Assembly (NCBI RefSeq): GCF_022662175.1
Contig: NZ_JAKMCR010000008.1
Location: 25,453 to 89,452, forward strand
From: Aestuariivivens marinum
GTDB taxonomy: Bacteria; Bacteroidota; Bacteroidia; Flavobacteriales; Flavobacteriaceae
Direction of reading: 5' to 3'
Length of the DNA: 64,000 nt
How positions within the stretch are numbered: position 1 is the first letter of the stretch; every line of letters starts with the position of its first letter. The notes under the pieces were generated by a model that saw only the letters and a program-made list of their open reading frames with translations, did not search any database and was not told where the DNA came from. Positions 8,992 through 17,455 of this stretch are shown here, in pieces. Both the position numbers and the translations under genes were made by a program.

Positions 8992-9679
8992 CTTGCAAAG
9001 CAGATCTTTCTTTAAGTTTCATTATAAACAAGCATAAAAGAATAAGTGAGAAGGCATAAAAAACATCTTCAATGGGTATAGTAAATAATCTAATACCTAA
9101 ATTTTCAGTATTGTTATACCAAACCACTTCATTTTTTATTGTACTTCCTGTTAACAACCCATTGACTAAAAAAAATGGGATTAGTATAACTAAGAAGGTT
9201 AGATAAAATCCTTTGAGTAAGTCTAAACTTTTGTTAAGGACGATTAGTAACAATATAGCAGCAATGCTAAAGTTTATAAAGGTATACCATCTGTTGTAAT
9301 TATATAATGCCATTACAGTAAAGCCAATAATAAAAATGTAGCTAAGCATTTTAGTTGTTTTGGTAGATAACTCCATTTTTGGAAAGTAATACAAAAGAGC
9401 ATAATGCGTAAATACGCAGGCATAAGGTATACATATAAAGAACAACCATTCTTCAATTGGAAGGTTAAATAGATTTATACCTAAAAGATAATTGTTATTA
9501 AACCCCCAAAAGCCATTAATTGTAAACGCAATATCCCAAGGAATAAATACAACCATACCTGCCAAAACACTTATTATAAAGGGTTTCCAAAGCTTATAGA
9601 ATTTTAATTTGGGATGAAAACTGAAGATGAAAGGGATGGATATTGATCCTAAATTTAATAACAGATAGAGGTAATTCAT
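8981..9679 (-). CDS. crtY: Lycopene beta-cyclase, fused heterodimer type (CrtYcd)
   Basis: Integral membrane enzyme (232 residues, about 7 hydrophobic segments) that cyclises lycopene to beta-carotene. Two internally repeated halves are visible. Each has a conserved acidic motif after an aromatic-Asn segment: LPIEEW at residues 73-78 (after GFWGFNNNYLLG) and IPIEDV at 201-206 (after VVWYNNTENLG). These correspond to the CrtYc and CrtYd subunits of actinobacteria, fused in Bacteroidota. It is the last gene of the crt operon, starting 3 nt after crtZ stops. Confidence 0.92.
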   Translation of the reverse strand: MNYLYLLLNLGSISIPFIFSFHPKLKFYKLWKPFIISVLAGMVVFIPWDIAFTINGFWGFNNNYLLGINLFNLPIEEWLFFICIPYACVFTHYALLYYFPKMELSTKTTKMLSYIFIIGFTVMALYNYNRWYTFINFSIAAILLLIVLNKSLDLLKGFYLTFLVILIPFFLVNGLLTGSTIKNEVVWYNNTENLGIRLFTIPIEDVFYAFSLILLCLFIMKLKERSALQASH

Positions 9680-9682
9680 CCG

Positions 9683-10132
9683 TTATTTTTTGAAATATTT
9701 AAAAGGAACAAACAACATACCAAAACATTCACCATCTTCTTTACCTAAGTGCTTGTGATGAATTTTATGTGCACGCCTAACGCCTTTAGCGTACCAGTTG
9801 TTAGCATTTCTAAAAAGTTTAAAGCGCTGGTGTATAAAGATGTCGTGAACCAAAAAATAGGAAAGTCCATAGGAAAAAATACCTAACCCAATTGGTAGTC
9901 CTGCCCAGAGGTCTTGATACTTCCATAGTAATAAAAAACCAATGCTAACCACAGCGTAGAATACGAAAAAAACATCATTGCGTTCAAACCAACTATCATG
10001 ATCCTTTAAATGGTGGTCTTTATGGAGGGTCCATAAAAACCCATGCATGATATACTTATGGGTAAACCATGCCATAAATTCCATAAAGCAATAGGTGCCC
10101 AAAAAAACAAGTATCCAAATAAGTGTTTGCAT
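9683..10132 (-). CDS. crtZ: Beta-carotene hydroxylase
   Basis: Membrane di-iron hydroxylase of 149 residues, which converts beta-carotene to zeaxanthin. The histidine clusters are seen in order: HKYIMH, HKDHH with the following HDSWF, HDIFIHQR, and HKIHHKH near the end. Three to four hydrophobic segments separate them. It starts 9 nt after crtB and stops 3 nt before crtY, consistent with one transcript. No ketolase (crtW) gene is seen, so zeaxanthin is the expected end product of this operon. Confidence 0.94.
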   Translation of the reverse strand: MQTLIWILVFLGTYCFMEFMAWFTHKYIMHGFLWTLHKDHHLKDHDSWFERNDVFFVFYAVVSIGFLLLWKYQDLWAGLPIGLGIFSYGLSYFLVHDIFIHQRFKLFRNANNWYAKGVRRAHKIHHKHLGKEDGECFGMLFVPFKYFKK

Positions 10133-10141
10133 GTGCTTAAT

Positions 10142-10981
10142 TTACATTAAATTTAATTGATATTTTACATAACTACGCATTAACAGCTCCAGTTTTTTAT
10201 GATTGGAAACTCTAATACGGGTGTTTTTAATTTCTAGGGCTGGAGTCTTTTTTAATTTTTTTAGTAATTGCTTATAATACCTGTAAGCCATAAACACACC
10301 AAATTTAGCTTCAATCGGCAATTTTTTTATACCGCTTAACCCTTTTTCAAAATCATTTTCAATGTCTTCTATGATTTCCTTTTTTGAAGTTTCATTTAAT
10401 TTTTTTAAATCGGTGTTTGGGAAATAAGTTCGGTCAAGTCCTTCAAAATCTGCTTTAAGATCCCTTAAAAAATTAACCTTTTGAAACGCAGAACCAAGTG
10501 CCATAGCAGCATCCTTGAGTTTTTCATATTCATTGTTATCTCCTTTAACAAAAACTTTTAAGCACATAAGGCCAACCACATCCGCAGATCCATAGATATA
10601 GGCTTTGTATTCTTCATCAGTTAGATAATTAGTTTTATGTAAATCCAAACGCATGCTTGCCATGAATGAATCCACTAAATGTTTATCTATATTGTATTTG
10701 TGGTAGGTAAGTTGGAAAGCATTTAAAATAGGGTTTAGGCTAATTTTATCTCGTAAGGCATTTTCTAAATCATTCGAAAACCTATTAAAAAGTGTTTCTT
10801 TATCATAATCATGGAAAGAGTCCACAATTTCGTCTGCACAGCGTACAAAACCATAAATATTGTAAATGTCACTTCTAATGGATTTGTAGAGCATTTTAGT
10901 GGCCAAAGAAAACGATGTGCTGTACGTTTTGGTAACTATTTTACTGCACTTATAAGAAACGTTGTCAAAAATATATTTCAT
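10142..10981 (-). CDS. crtB: Phytoene synthase
   Basis: Condenses two geranylgeranyl diphosphates to phytoene (279 residues, trans-prenyltransferase fold). Both Asp-rich motifs are intact: DEIVD at residues 50-54, and DLKAD at 174-178 within NFLRDLKADFEGLDRTYFP. The SFSLATK segment near residue 25 is also conserved. It starts 4 nt downstream of the crtI stop. A GGPP synthase gene (crtE) is not in the window, so the precursor must come from elsewhere on the chromosome. Confidence 0.95.
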   Translation of the reverse strand: MKYIFDNVSYKCSKIVTKTYSTSFSLATKMLYKSIRSDIYNIYGFVRCADEIVDSFHDYDKETLFNRFSNDLENALRDKISLNPILNAFQLTYHKYNIDKHLVDSFMASMRLDLHKTNYLTDEEYKAYIYGSADVVGLMCLKVFVKGDNNEYEKLKDAAMALGSAFQKVNFLRDLKADFEGLDRTYFPNTDLKKLNETSKKEIIEDIENDFEKGLSGIKKLPIEAKFGVFMAYRYYKQLLKKLKKTPALEIKNTRIRVSNHKKLELLMRSYVKYQLNLM

Positions 10982-10985
10982 AAGC

Positions 10986-12449
10986 TTAACCGTGGTATTT
11001 AATGATTAAATTTGCTGCTAATTTCCCTGATATTAAGGAGGGTGGTACTCCAGGACCAGGAACTGTTAGTTGACCCGTAAAAAATAAACGTTTAATTTTT
11101 TTACTTTTCAATTTAGGTCTTAAAAAGGCAGTTTGTAATAAGGTGTTGGCCATACCATAAGCATTTCCTTTATATGAGTTGTAATCTTTTACAAAATCGT
11201 TTACACAATAGCTCTCTTTAAATATAATATTTTTTCTAATATCTTGAGAGGTCAAGAACTCAAAACGATTTATTATTTCGTTAAAATAGTGCTCCCTTAA
11301 AATGTTGGTATCCTTTAAACCTGGTGCCAGGGGAATTAAAAAGATACCAGCTTCCTTACCTTCTGGTGCTAAATGGGAATCGGTTATGCTAGGAAAACTG
11401 GCATAGAAAAGGGGGTTTTCAGGCCATTTGGGATTATCGTAAATAGCCTGGGCATGCGTGTTAAAGTCGGTATCGAAAAATAAAGTGTGATGATTTACAT
11501 TCTTTATTTTTTTATCAAAGCCAACATAAAATAATAGGGAGGAAGGAGCAAAGGTTTTTTTATTCCAATATGTTTCGGAATATTGTCTAAACTCTGGTTC
11601 CAAAAGTGTTTCAGAATGATGGTAATCGGCACCACTTAGAACAATGTCAAAATCATATGTTTTTCCTGAACAAACCAAACCTTTGGCACAGTTTTTTTCT
11701 ACAATAATTTTTTCAACGGGAACATTGGTTATAATTTTTACACCCAGTTCTTGGGCTAAGCTTTGTAATGCCAAAATGACTTGATACATTCCTTTTTGAG
11801 GATGGTAAGTGCCAAGACCGAAATCAGCATAATTCATAAAACTATAGAAAGAAGGGGTGTTACTAGGTTTAGCTCCAAGAAATAGTACTGGAAACTCAAG
11901 AATTTTGGCTAATCGATCATTTTTAAAAGCTTTTCTAACATCTTTTTTTATGTTACCTAAAAATTGACCTAGATTTCTTATTGTTGTCGAGTTAACTAAC
12001 TCCAGAGGTGACATTCCAGGATTGTACACCAAATCCTTTATGGCAATATTGTAATTATTTTTAGCTTTTCGTATGAATTTTTGCAACTTTTTTGAACTTC
12101 CGGGCTCTTCTTTTTCAAATGCAGCTGTAATTTTTTCTAAGGTATCTTCAATGGTGATAAAATCATTCTTTCCAAAATAAATACTATAGGCAGGATTTAA
12201 CTTTTCTAAGGTGTAATAGTCGGTAGGTTTTTTACCAAAATCTGCAAAAAAACGCTCAAAAACGTCTGGCATCCAGTACCATGTAGGGCCCATATCGAAT
12301 ATAAATCCATCTCTTTTTAATTGTCTGGCGCGACCACCAATGTTATTGTTTTTTTCAAAAATAGTAACCTCATATCCAGCTTTTGCCAAATAGCATGACG
12401 CCGAAAGAGAAGAGAATCCAGATCCTATTACTGCGATTGATTTTTTCAT
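10986..12449 (-). CDS. crtI: Phytoene desaturase
   Basis: FAD-dependent enzyme that makes lycopene from phytoene in successive desaturations. The N-terminal dinucleotide motif AVIGSGFSSLSAS and the C-terminal FAD signature FFTGQLTVPGPGVPPSLISG are intact; length about 487 residues is normal. I use the ATG at 12449 (MKKSIAVIG). A longer frame would need a TTG at 12461 and would include part of the putative -7 promoter box. It is the first structural gene of the crt operon, 47 nt downstream of the CarH-like regulator. The intervening DNA contains a -33/-7 promoter overlapped by a 9-bp inverted repeat. Confidence 0.96.
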   Translation of the reverse strand: MKKSIAVIGSGFSSLSASCYLAKAGYEVTIFEKNNNIGGRARQLKRDGFIFDMGPTWYWMPDVFERFFADFGKKPTDYYTLEKLNPAYSIYFGKNDFITIEDTLEKITAAFEKEEPGSSKKLQKFIRKAKNNYNIAIKDLVYNPGMSPLELVNSTTIRNLGQFLGNIKKDVRKAFKNDRLAKILEFPVLFLGAKPSNTPSFYSFMNYADFGLGTYHPQKGMYQVILALQSLAQELGVKIITNVPVEKIIVEKNCAKGLVCSGKTYDFDIVLSGADYHHSETLLEPEFRQYSETYWNKKTFAPSSLLFYVGFDKKIKNVNHHTLFFDTDFNTHAQAIYDNPKWPENPLFYASFPSITDSHLAPEGKEAGIFLIPLAPGLKDTNILREHYFNEIINRFEFLTSQDIRKNIIFKESYCVNDFVKDYNSYKGNAYGMANTLLQTAFLRPKLKSKKIKRLFFTGQLTVPGPGVPPSLISGKLAANLIIKYHG

Positions 12450-12450
12450 A

Positions 12451-12490
12451 TTGTTTAACAAATATAATTAAAAGTTAAACAAAAAACAAA
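12451..12490 (-). promoter_or_regulatory. crtI promoter with inverted-repeat operator
   Basis: On the minus strand a TTTG (12490-12487) lies 20 nt upstream of TATATTTG (12466-12459), fitting the Bacteroidota -33/-7 promoter. A perfect 9-bp inverted repeat, TTGTTTAAC (12482-12474) and GTTAAACAA (12459-12451), with a 14-nt spacer, brackets the -7 box. The crtI ATG follows 1 nt after the right arm. Protein bound here would cover the promoter. That the neighbouring CarH-like protein is the binder is inference. Confidence 0.7.
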
Positions 12491-12496
12491 TCGAGA

Positions 12497-13399
12497 TTAA
12501 AAATCATCAACTAAACTTTCAATGGAATTGTAAATGAAAACTTTATGGGAAGGTAAGCTAAAATTACTTAAGTCTTTTAGCTTAGGTCCTAATATGTGTA
12601 ATCTTGAGTTTTCTTTTTTAAGCAGTAATTCATTAAAATCATTAATGTAATCTGGAATTTTATCAGTTTCAGGTTGTATTGTAAAATAAGTTATAAAGGT
12701 AATATCGTCATAATAGTCATGAAGATCAAGAAGGCTTTCCATAGGGACACTTTCACCTAGAAAAATAGAATGAAAACCTTTACTGCGTAACTGATAATTG
12801 ATGAACAACAGGCCAATATCATGAATCTCATTTTCTGGTAAAAAGAGAACATAAGTTTTTGTTATGGGTTTGGGTTCTAAACTCTGTAAACGTTCTATGT
12901 TCAATAAAATTTTTTGCTTTATGTGTATGGACAAAAAATGTTCGTGTGCTGGAGTAATGGTTTTGGTTTGCCATAGCAGACCAATTTCATTTAGTAAAGG
13001 TAGAAAAACAGTATAAAATATCTCGTTAAATGTTTTGTTTTCAATTAAGTTGTTATAGGTATTGTAAAATAAGACTTGATCAAAATTTAACATCGCCATT
13101 TTAAAAGCATTAATACCATGATCTTCCACCTTAGACCGTGAAGCTATCTCTCTAACCTTAATTGGTATTTCTTCTTCGCCTAAACTTGCAATTTTTGATA
13201 TTTTTAAACCATTATTATTAAGGTAAGATATATTTAAAAGCTTTTGTAAGCTTGCATTGCTATAATTTCTAATATTAGTTTCAGAGCGATTGGGACTTAA
13301 CAAATTATAGCGTTTTTCCCATATTCTAATAGTGTGTGCTTTAATGCCTGTAAGATTTTCAAGATCCTTGATGCTAAAATTAACTTGAATATTGTTCAT
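12497..13399 (-). CDS. MerR-type regulator with cobalamin-binding domain, CarH-like
   Basis: A 300-residue regulator. The N-terminal MerR winged helix spans about residues 8-75 (SIKDLENLTGIKAHTIRIWE). A four-helix B12-cap domain follows with W143, then nine residues, then E153-H154: the W-x9-EH signature of CarH. A Rossmann-like B12-binding domain carries EIHDIG (191-196), the ExHxxG motif whose His ligates cobalt. Known CarH proteins use adenosylcobalamin to repress carotenoid genes in the dark and release DNA in light. Position directly upstream of crtI supports the same role here. No separate photosensor domain is seen. B12 use and light response are inferred from motifs. Confidence 0.88.
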   Translation of the reverse strand: MNNIQVNFSIKDLENLTGIKAHTIRIWEKRYNLLSPNRSETNIRNYSNASLQKLLNISYLNNNGLKISKIASLGEEEIPIKVREIASRSKVEDHGINAFKMAMLNFDQVLFYNTYNNLIENKTFNEIFYTVFLPLLNEIGLLWQTKTITPAHEHFLSIHIKQKILLNIERLQSLEPKPITKTYVLFLPENEIHDIGLLFINYQLRSKGFHSIFLGESVPMESLLDLHDYYDDITFITYFTIQPETDKIPDYINDFNELLLKKENSRLHILGPKLKDLSNFSLPSHKVFIYNSIESLVDDF

Positions 13400-13759
13400 C
13401 TTTTATTTATTATTTTTAAACAAAATTACAAATATTTATTGATATCTATAAAATAAAATGCAGTAATTAGTCATTTTACTCGCCTAATACAAATTAAAAC
13501 TATACACTTTAGGACGTTTTTGCTTTAATTCCTAAGAATTTAATAGTCATACATTCTCAAAATTTTTGAACTTAATTTTACAAATTGAAAAGTTGATTTT
13601 TTTAGAAATAGAAATATTACAGGCATATCAGTATTTAGTTTTGTTTTATCTGTCAAACTTGTTTTTCTTTGTTTCGATTTACAAAAGCAGGTGTTTTTTG
13701 GATCTGATTTATTGGGATATTAACACATTAAATAGAGATTGGTATTGAAAATTCTAAGA
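13400..13759. other. Intergenic region between divergent carH-like and cytochrome genes
   Basis: About 360 bp, very AT-rich. Apart from the regulator's promoter box near 13425 I see no clear element. A 60-codon frame from TTG at 13566 runs toward the cytochrome gene, but its Ile/Leu/Phe-rich translation and weak start argue against a real gene. Confidence 0.5.
13416..13430 (-). promoter_or_regulatory. Candidate carH-like promoter box with operator half-site
   Basis: TAATTTTG (13428-13421) matches the -7 consensus about 21 nt before the regulator's ATG. Its end overlaps TTGTTTAA (13423-13416), eight of nine bases of the crtI operator arm, so autoregulation is possible. No clear -33 TTG is seen. 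Confidence 0.45.
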
Positions 13760-16015
13760 ATGAACATTTTTTATAAACCAATAATAACATTATCACTATT
13801 GGTTATTATAACTTCTTGCAAGAATAAAGTAGATCAATACGTTACTGTTGATGAATTGAATAAGACTGTATTTACATCAACTGATTTAATTCCTGACAAT
13901 CATTTTTTGGGGGATGCAACCTGTAAAACATGTCATGCTAAAGAGCATGACTATTGGAAAGGCTCCCATCATGATAAAGCTATGCAAATAGCTTTGGACA
14001 CCACCATTTTAGGTGATTTCAATAATGTGAAATTTACCAGCCAAGGTATAACTTCACGATTTTTTAAAAAGGATAATGAATACTTTGTTAATACCGAAGG
14101 ACCAGATGGTAAATATCATGACTATAGAATAGTATATACTTTTGGTGTTTCACCACTGCAGCAGTACATTGTTAAATTCCCTAATGGCCATTACCAATGT
14201 TTAAGAACGGCTTGGGATACCCAAGAAAAAAAGTGGTTTGATTTGTATCCCGATTTTAAAGTAGTGCATTCTGAGTGGTTACATTGGTCTAGGGGGGGCT
14301 TAAATTGGAATACCATGTGCGCCGATTGCCATTCCACTAACGTTAGGAAAAATTATAATGAAAATGCGTCCAGTTACAATACCAAATATGCTATTATAAA
14401 TGTGAATTGTGAAGCCTGCCATGGTCCTGGGAAAACCCATGTGGAACAAGCCAAAGCATTAGGAAGTAATTACAAGTTCTCCGGCGACCTTACAATGACT
14501 TCCCATACTAATCCTAAGACTTTAGTAGATGCTTGTGCCAGATGTCATATGAGAAGGGAACAGATTTCAGAATTTTATAATTTTGAAGGAAGTATGTTGG
14601 ATCATTATTTTCCACAATTAATAGCAGAACCCATTTATTATCCGGATGGCCAAATTTTAGATGAAGACTATGTTTATGGTTCTTTTGTGCAGAGTAAAAT
14701 GTACCATAATGGTGTAACGTGTACCAATTGCCATAACCCTCATTCATTAAAACTTAAATTTGAAGGTAATAAACTTTGTGCACAATGTCATTTACCTGAA
14801 ACTTACGATAGTCCCAGTCACCATTTTCATACTATAGGTACTGAAAGTTCAAAATGCATTAATTGTCATATGACCGGAAGGTATTATATGGGCAATGACT
14901 TTAGGCGCGACCATAGTTTTAGAATTCCCAGGCCAGACCAAAGCCTTAAATATGGTACACCCAATGCCTGTACCCAGTGCCATACAGATAAAGACAACCA
15001 ATGGGCTTGGAGTGCCTATATTAAGCAATATGGAAAGCCCAAAAAGAAGCATTTTTCCGATTTGTTATTACCTGGTTTAAGGGGTGGTGACGATGGTTTT
15101 AAGCATTTGAAAACATTGGTTAAAGATACCATATATCCAGAAATAGCACGAGCTTCTGCGGTTAAAGCGATGGTTAATTATAATGATCCCGCGGTAATAG
15201 ATAATTTATTGTACTTTTTGAATGATGATTCACCACTGGTTAAGGGGGCTAGTTTGGATATTTTGGGTGAAATAAACACAAATGACTATAACAATTATTT
15301 TTTACCCTTGTTGAAAGATTCTAAACGATCGGTAAGGGTCAAAGCGTTCTTTGCATTGGGAAGTTTGGATGAGGCACTTGTGCCAGAGCCATATAAAGAG
15401 GTATACAGCAAAGTGAAGGTGGAATTTGAAACTAGCTTAGAAGTCACTTCCGATTTTTCTGGGGGCAAAGTAAAACAAGGTAATTATTATTTAAAACAAG
15501 GTAATTTATCTGAAGCTATTAAATCGTATGAAGCAGCCTTGAAAATAGATAATTTAAACAATATAATAAGAACCAATTTAGCGAATCTTTACTATAGAAA
15601 TGGTGAATTTATTAATGCCGAGCAGGCCTTTAAAACTATTATACAACAGGAACCCGAATATGGACCTACCTATTATTCCTATGGTTTATTATTGGCAGAA
15701 TTAAATAGAATTGAAGAGGCCATTGGGCAAATGAACTTGGCCATAAGGTATATGCCAGACAATCTAAGGGTGTATTATAATTTAAGTTTGCTATACGATA
15801 AAATTAAATTCTTTGATAAAGCGGTAGAAACAGCTAAGAGCGGATTTGAACAAGCACCACAAGATGAAAGTATGCTTTACATTTTGGCTTATGCCTACTC
15901 AAAAAACAATCAAATGGAAAAAGCCAAAAAAATGGCAAAAACTCTGGTTGATTTGTATCCCCAAAATACTAATTACCACACATTTTATAGGCAGTTGAAT
16001 ACTATACAACAATAA
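13760..16015 (+). CDS. Octahaem cytochrome c lipoprotein with HEAT-like and TPR repeats
   Basis: A 751-residue exported electron-transfer protein. Start at the ATG giving MNIFYKP; a longer frame adds seven codons from TTG. The signal peptide ends in the lipobox ITSC (Cys20). Eight CxxCH haem sites are seen in order: CKTCH, CADCH, CEACH, CARCH, CTNCH, CAQCH, CINCH and CTQCH, all within the first 420 residues, in a cytochrome c554-like arrangement. A HEAT-like stretch follows (about 445-545), then about five TPRs to the C terminus. It probably acts in the periplasm or at the outer membrane, with the repeats binding a partner. No reductase, nitrite or sulfur gene is adjacent, so donor and acceptor are unknown. 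Confidence 0.87.
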   Translation: MNIFYKPIITLSLLVIITSCKNKVDQYVTVDELNKTVFTSTDLIPDNHFLGDATCKTCHAKEHDYWKGSHHDKAMQIALDTTILGDFNNVKFTSQGITSRFFKKDNEYFVNTEGPDGKYHDYRIVYTFGVSPLQQYIVKFPNGHYQCLRTAWDTQEKKWFDLYPDFKVVHSEWLHWSRGGLNWNTMCADCHSTNVRKNYNENASSYNTKYAIINVNCEACHGPGKTHVEQAKALGSNYKFSGDLTMTSHTNPKTLVDACARCHMRREQISEFYNFEGSMLDHYFPQLIAEPIYYPDGQILDEDYVYGSFVQSKMYHNGVTCTNCHNPHSLKLKFEGNKLCAQCHLPETYDSPSHHFHTIGTESSKCINCHMTGRYYMGNDFRRDHSFRIPRPDQSLKYGTPNACTQCHTDKDNQWAWSAYIKQYGKPKKKHFSDLLLPGLRGGDDGFKHLKTLVKDTIYPEIARASAVKAMVNYNDPAVIDNLLYFLNDDSPLVKGASLDILGEINTNDYNNYFLPLLKDSKRSVRVKAFFALGSLDEALVPEPYKEVYSKVKVEFETSLEVTSDFSGGKVKQGNYYLKQGNLSEAIKSYEAALKIDNLNNIIRTNLANLYYRNGEFINAEQAFKTIIQQEPEYGPTYYSYGLLLAELNRIEEAIGQMNLAIRYMPDNLRVYYNLSLLYDKIKFFDKAVETAKSGFEQAPQDESMLYILAYAYSKNNQMEKAKKMAKTLVDLYPQNTNYHTFYRQLNTIQQ

Positions 16016-16021
16016 TTTATG

Positions 16022-16106
16022 TGCGCACGAGAAGACTCGAACTTCCACGACCTAAGTGGTCATTAGGCCCTCAACCTAACGCGTCTACCAATTCCGCCAC
16101 GTGCGC
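16022..16106 (-). tRNA. tRNA-Leu(GAG)
   Basis: An 85-nt class II tRNA on the minus strand. The 7-bp acceptor stem pairs GCGCACG (5' end at 16106) with CGTGCGC, and the discriminator A is at 16022. The anticodon stem TTAGG/CCTAA holds the loop TTGAGGG with anticodon GAG. A long variable arm and GTTCGAGTC in the T arm are present. CCA is not encoded. It lies 6 nt after the cytochrome stop codon, on the opposite strand. Confidence 0.97.
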
Positions 16107-16373
16107 AAAAATAGAAAGCAGCAAAAATAGAAAAAGTTAAGCAATAATAGTTAACTTTTTTATTGTAATTGGTCTTGTGTTTTTTCTAAATATTGCAGAT
16201 ACAATATCGTGGGATTTGTATATGTTTTTAAATATCTAATTTTATTTTTTTGAATAGAGAAGTAAATAGTAATAAAATAATAGCAATAGTTTAGGATACG
16301 ACTGATCTCATTTTTATGGAAATTAATATATTTGGCACAAAATAAAATAATTCAGATTAATTAATAAAATAGA
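16107..16373. other. Intergenic region between tRNA-Leu and kdgK
   Basis: About 270 AT-rich bases. They must hold the tRNA-Leu promoter (minus strand) and the kdgK promoter (plus strand). The only clear element is TATATTTG at 16327-16334, a -7 box match 39 nt before the kdgK ATG. Confidence 0.5.
16327..16334 (+). promoter_or_regulatory. Candidate kdgK -7 promoter box
   Basis: TATATTTG matches TAnnTTTG and lies 39 nt before the start codon. No good TTG is found at the -33 distance, so an activator may be needed. Confidence 0.45.
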
Positions 16374-17420
16374 ATGAGTAAAGTAGTCACATTCGGAGAG
16401 ATCATGTTACGATTGGCTCCAGAAGGTTTTTTAAGGTTTTCGCAGGCCAGTAGTTTTGATGTGGTTTATGGTGGTGGTGAGTCTAACGTAGCCGTATCGT
16501 TGGCCAATTATGGGATTCCGGTGGATTTTGTAACGCGTTTGCCTAAGAATGACATAGGTGAATGTGCGATGATGGAGCTGCGAAAAAGAGGTGTTGGTGT
16601 GGACAAGATTATTTGGGGTGGTGACCGATTGGGTATCTATTTTCTAGAAACTGGAGCCGTGTCAAGGGGCAGTAAAGTAGTTTATGACAGGGCACATTCG
16701 GCGATGTCTGAAATCAAATTGGGAATGATAGATTGGGATGAAGTCTTTCAAGGTGTGGAATGGTTCCATTGGACGGGGATTACACCTGCAATATCTCAAG
16801 GTTCTGCAGATGTTTGCTTGGAGGCTGTAAAAGTGGCGAGTGAAAAGGGTATTACTATTTCAACAGACTTGAACTACAGGGCCAAGTTATGGAAGTATTG
16901 TGATGCGGCTCATAGAGAGTCCATTATGACAGAGCTTACCTCGTATTGTGATATTGTTTTAGGTAATGAAGAAGATGCAGAGATGCACTTCGGGATTAAG
17001 CCAGAGGGGATTAGTGTACAGACCGAAGGGCACAACGTTAAGGCAGAAGCCTTTTTGTCGGTATGCCAACAAATGATGAAGAAGTTCCCAAAGGCCAAGA
17101 AGGTAATTACCACTTTGCGAGGATCCATTTCAGCTTCACATAACACTTGGGCAGGTGTACTCTATGACGGAAAGACCTTGTTTGAGACACGTCAGTACCA
17201 AATTACAGATATAGTTGATAGAGTTGGAGGAGGAGATTCTTTTATGGGTGGATTGATTTACGGTTTGTTGAAATATCCGGAAGATGATCAAAACGCACTG
17301 GATTTTGCCGTGGCGGCATCCTGTTTGAAGCATACCATTAAGGGAGATGCCAATTTAGTGACCGTAGCTGAAGTGGAAAAGCTCATGGGGGGAGATGCGT
17401 CGGGGCGTGTGGCACGATAA
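16374..17420 (+). CDS. kdgK: 2-keto-3-deoxygluconate kinase (PfkB family)
   Basis: Phosphorylates 2-keto-3-deoxygluconate (KDG), the common product of alginate, pectin and other uronate breakdown, to KDPG. The ribokinase fold is clear: VVTFGEIMLRLAPEG at the N terminus, YGGGESNVAVSLANYG, and the C-terminal PfkB signature with anion hole and catalytic Asp in DRVGGGDSFMGG. Length 348 residues fits. The aldolase gene eda follows 35 nt later, so the two enzymes act in series to pyruvate and glyceraldehyde 3-phosphate. Third-codon positions carry more G and C than the neighbours, suggesting high expression or separate ancestry. Confidence 0.93.
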   Translation: MSKVVTFGEIMLRLAPEGFLRFSQASSFDVVYGGGESNVAVSLANYGIPVDFVTRLPKNDIGECAMMELRKRGVGVDKIIWGGDRLGIYFLETGAVSRGSKVVYDRAHSAMSEIKLGMIDWDEVFQGVEWFHWTGITPAISQGSADVCLEAVKVASEKGITISTDLNYRAKLWKYCDAAHRESIMTELTSYCDIVLGNEEDAEMHFGIKPEGISVQTEGHNVKAEAFLSVCQQMMKKFPKAKKVITTLRGSISASHNTWAGVLYDGKTLFETRQYQITDIVDRVGGGDSFMGGLIYGLLKYPEDDQNALDFAVAASCLKHTIKGDANLVTVAEVEKLMGGDASGRVAR

Positions 17421-17455
17421 ACCTAAAAATAAAATAAAGCTAATTTAAAAAAACA

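Noticed and set aside
13566..13748. 60-codon frame from TTG ahead of the cytochrome gene
   Set aside because: Weak start, Ile/Leu/Phe-biased translation without family features, and it overlaps the start of the real gene.
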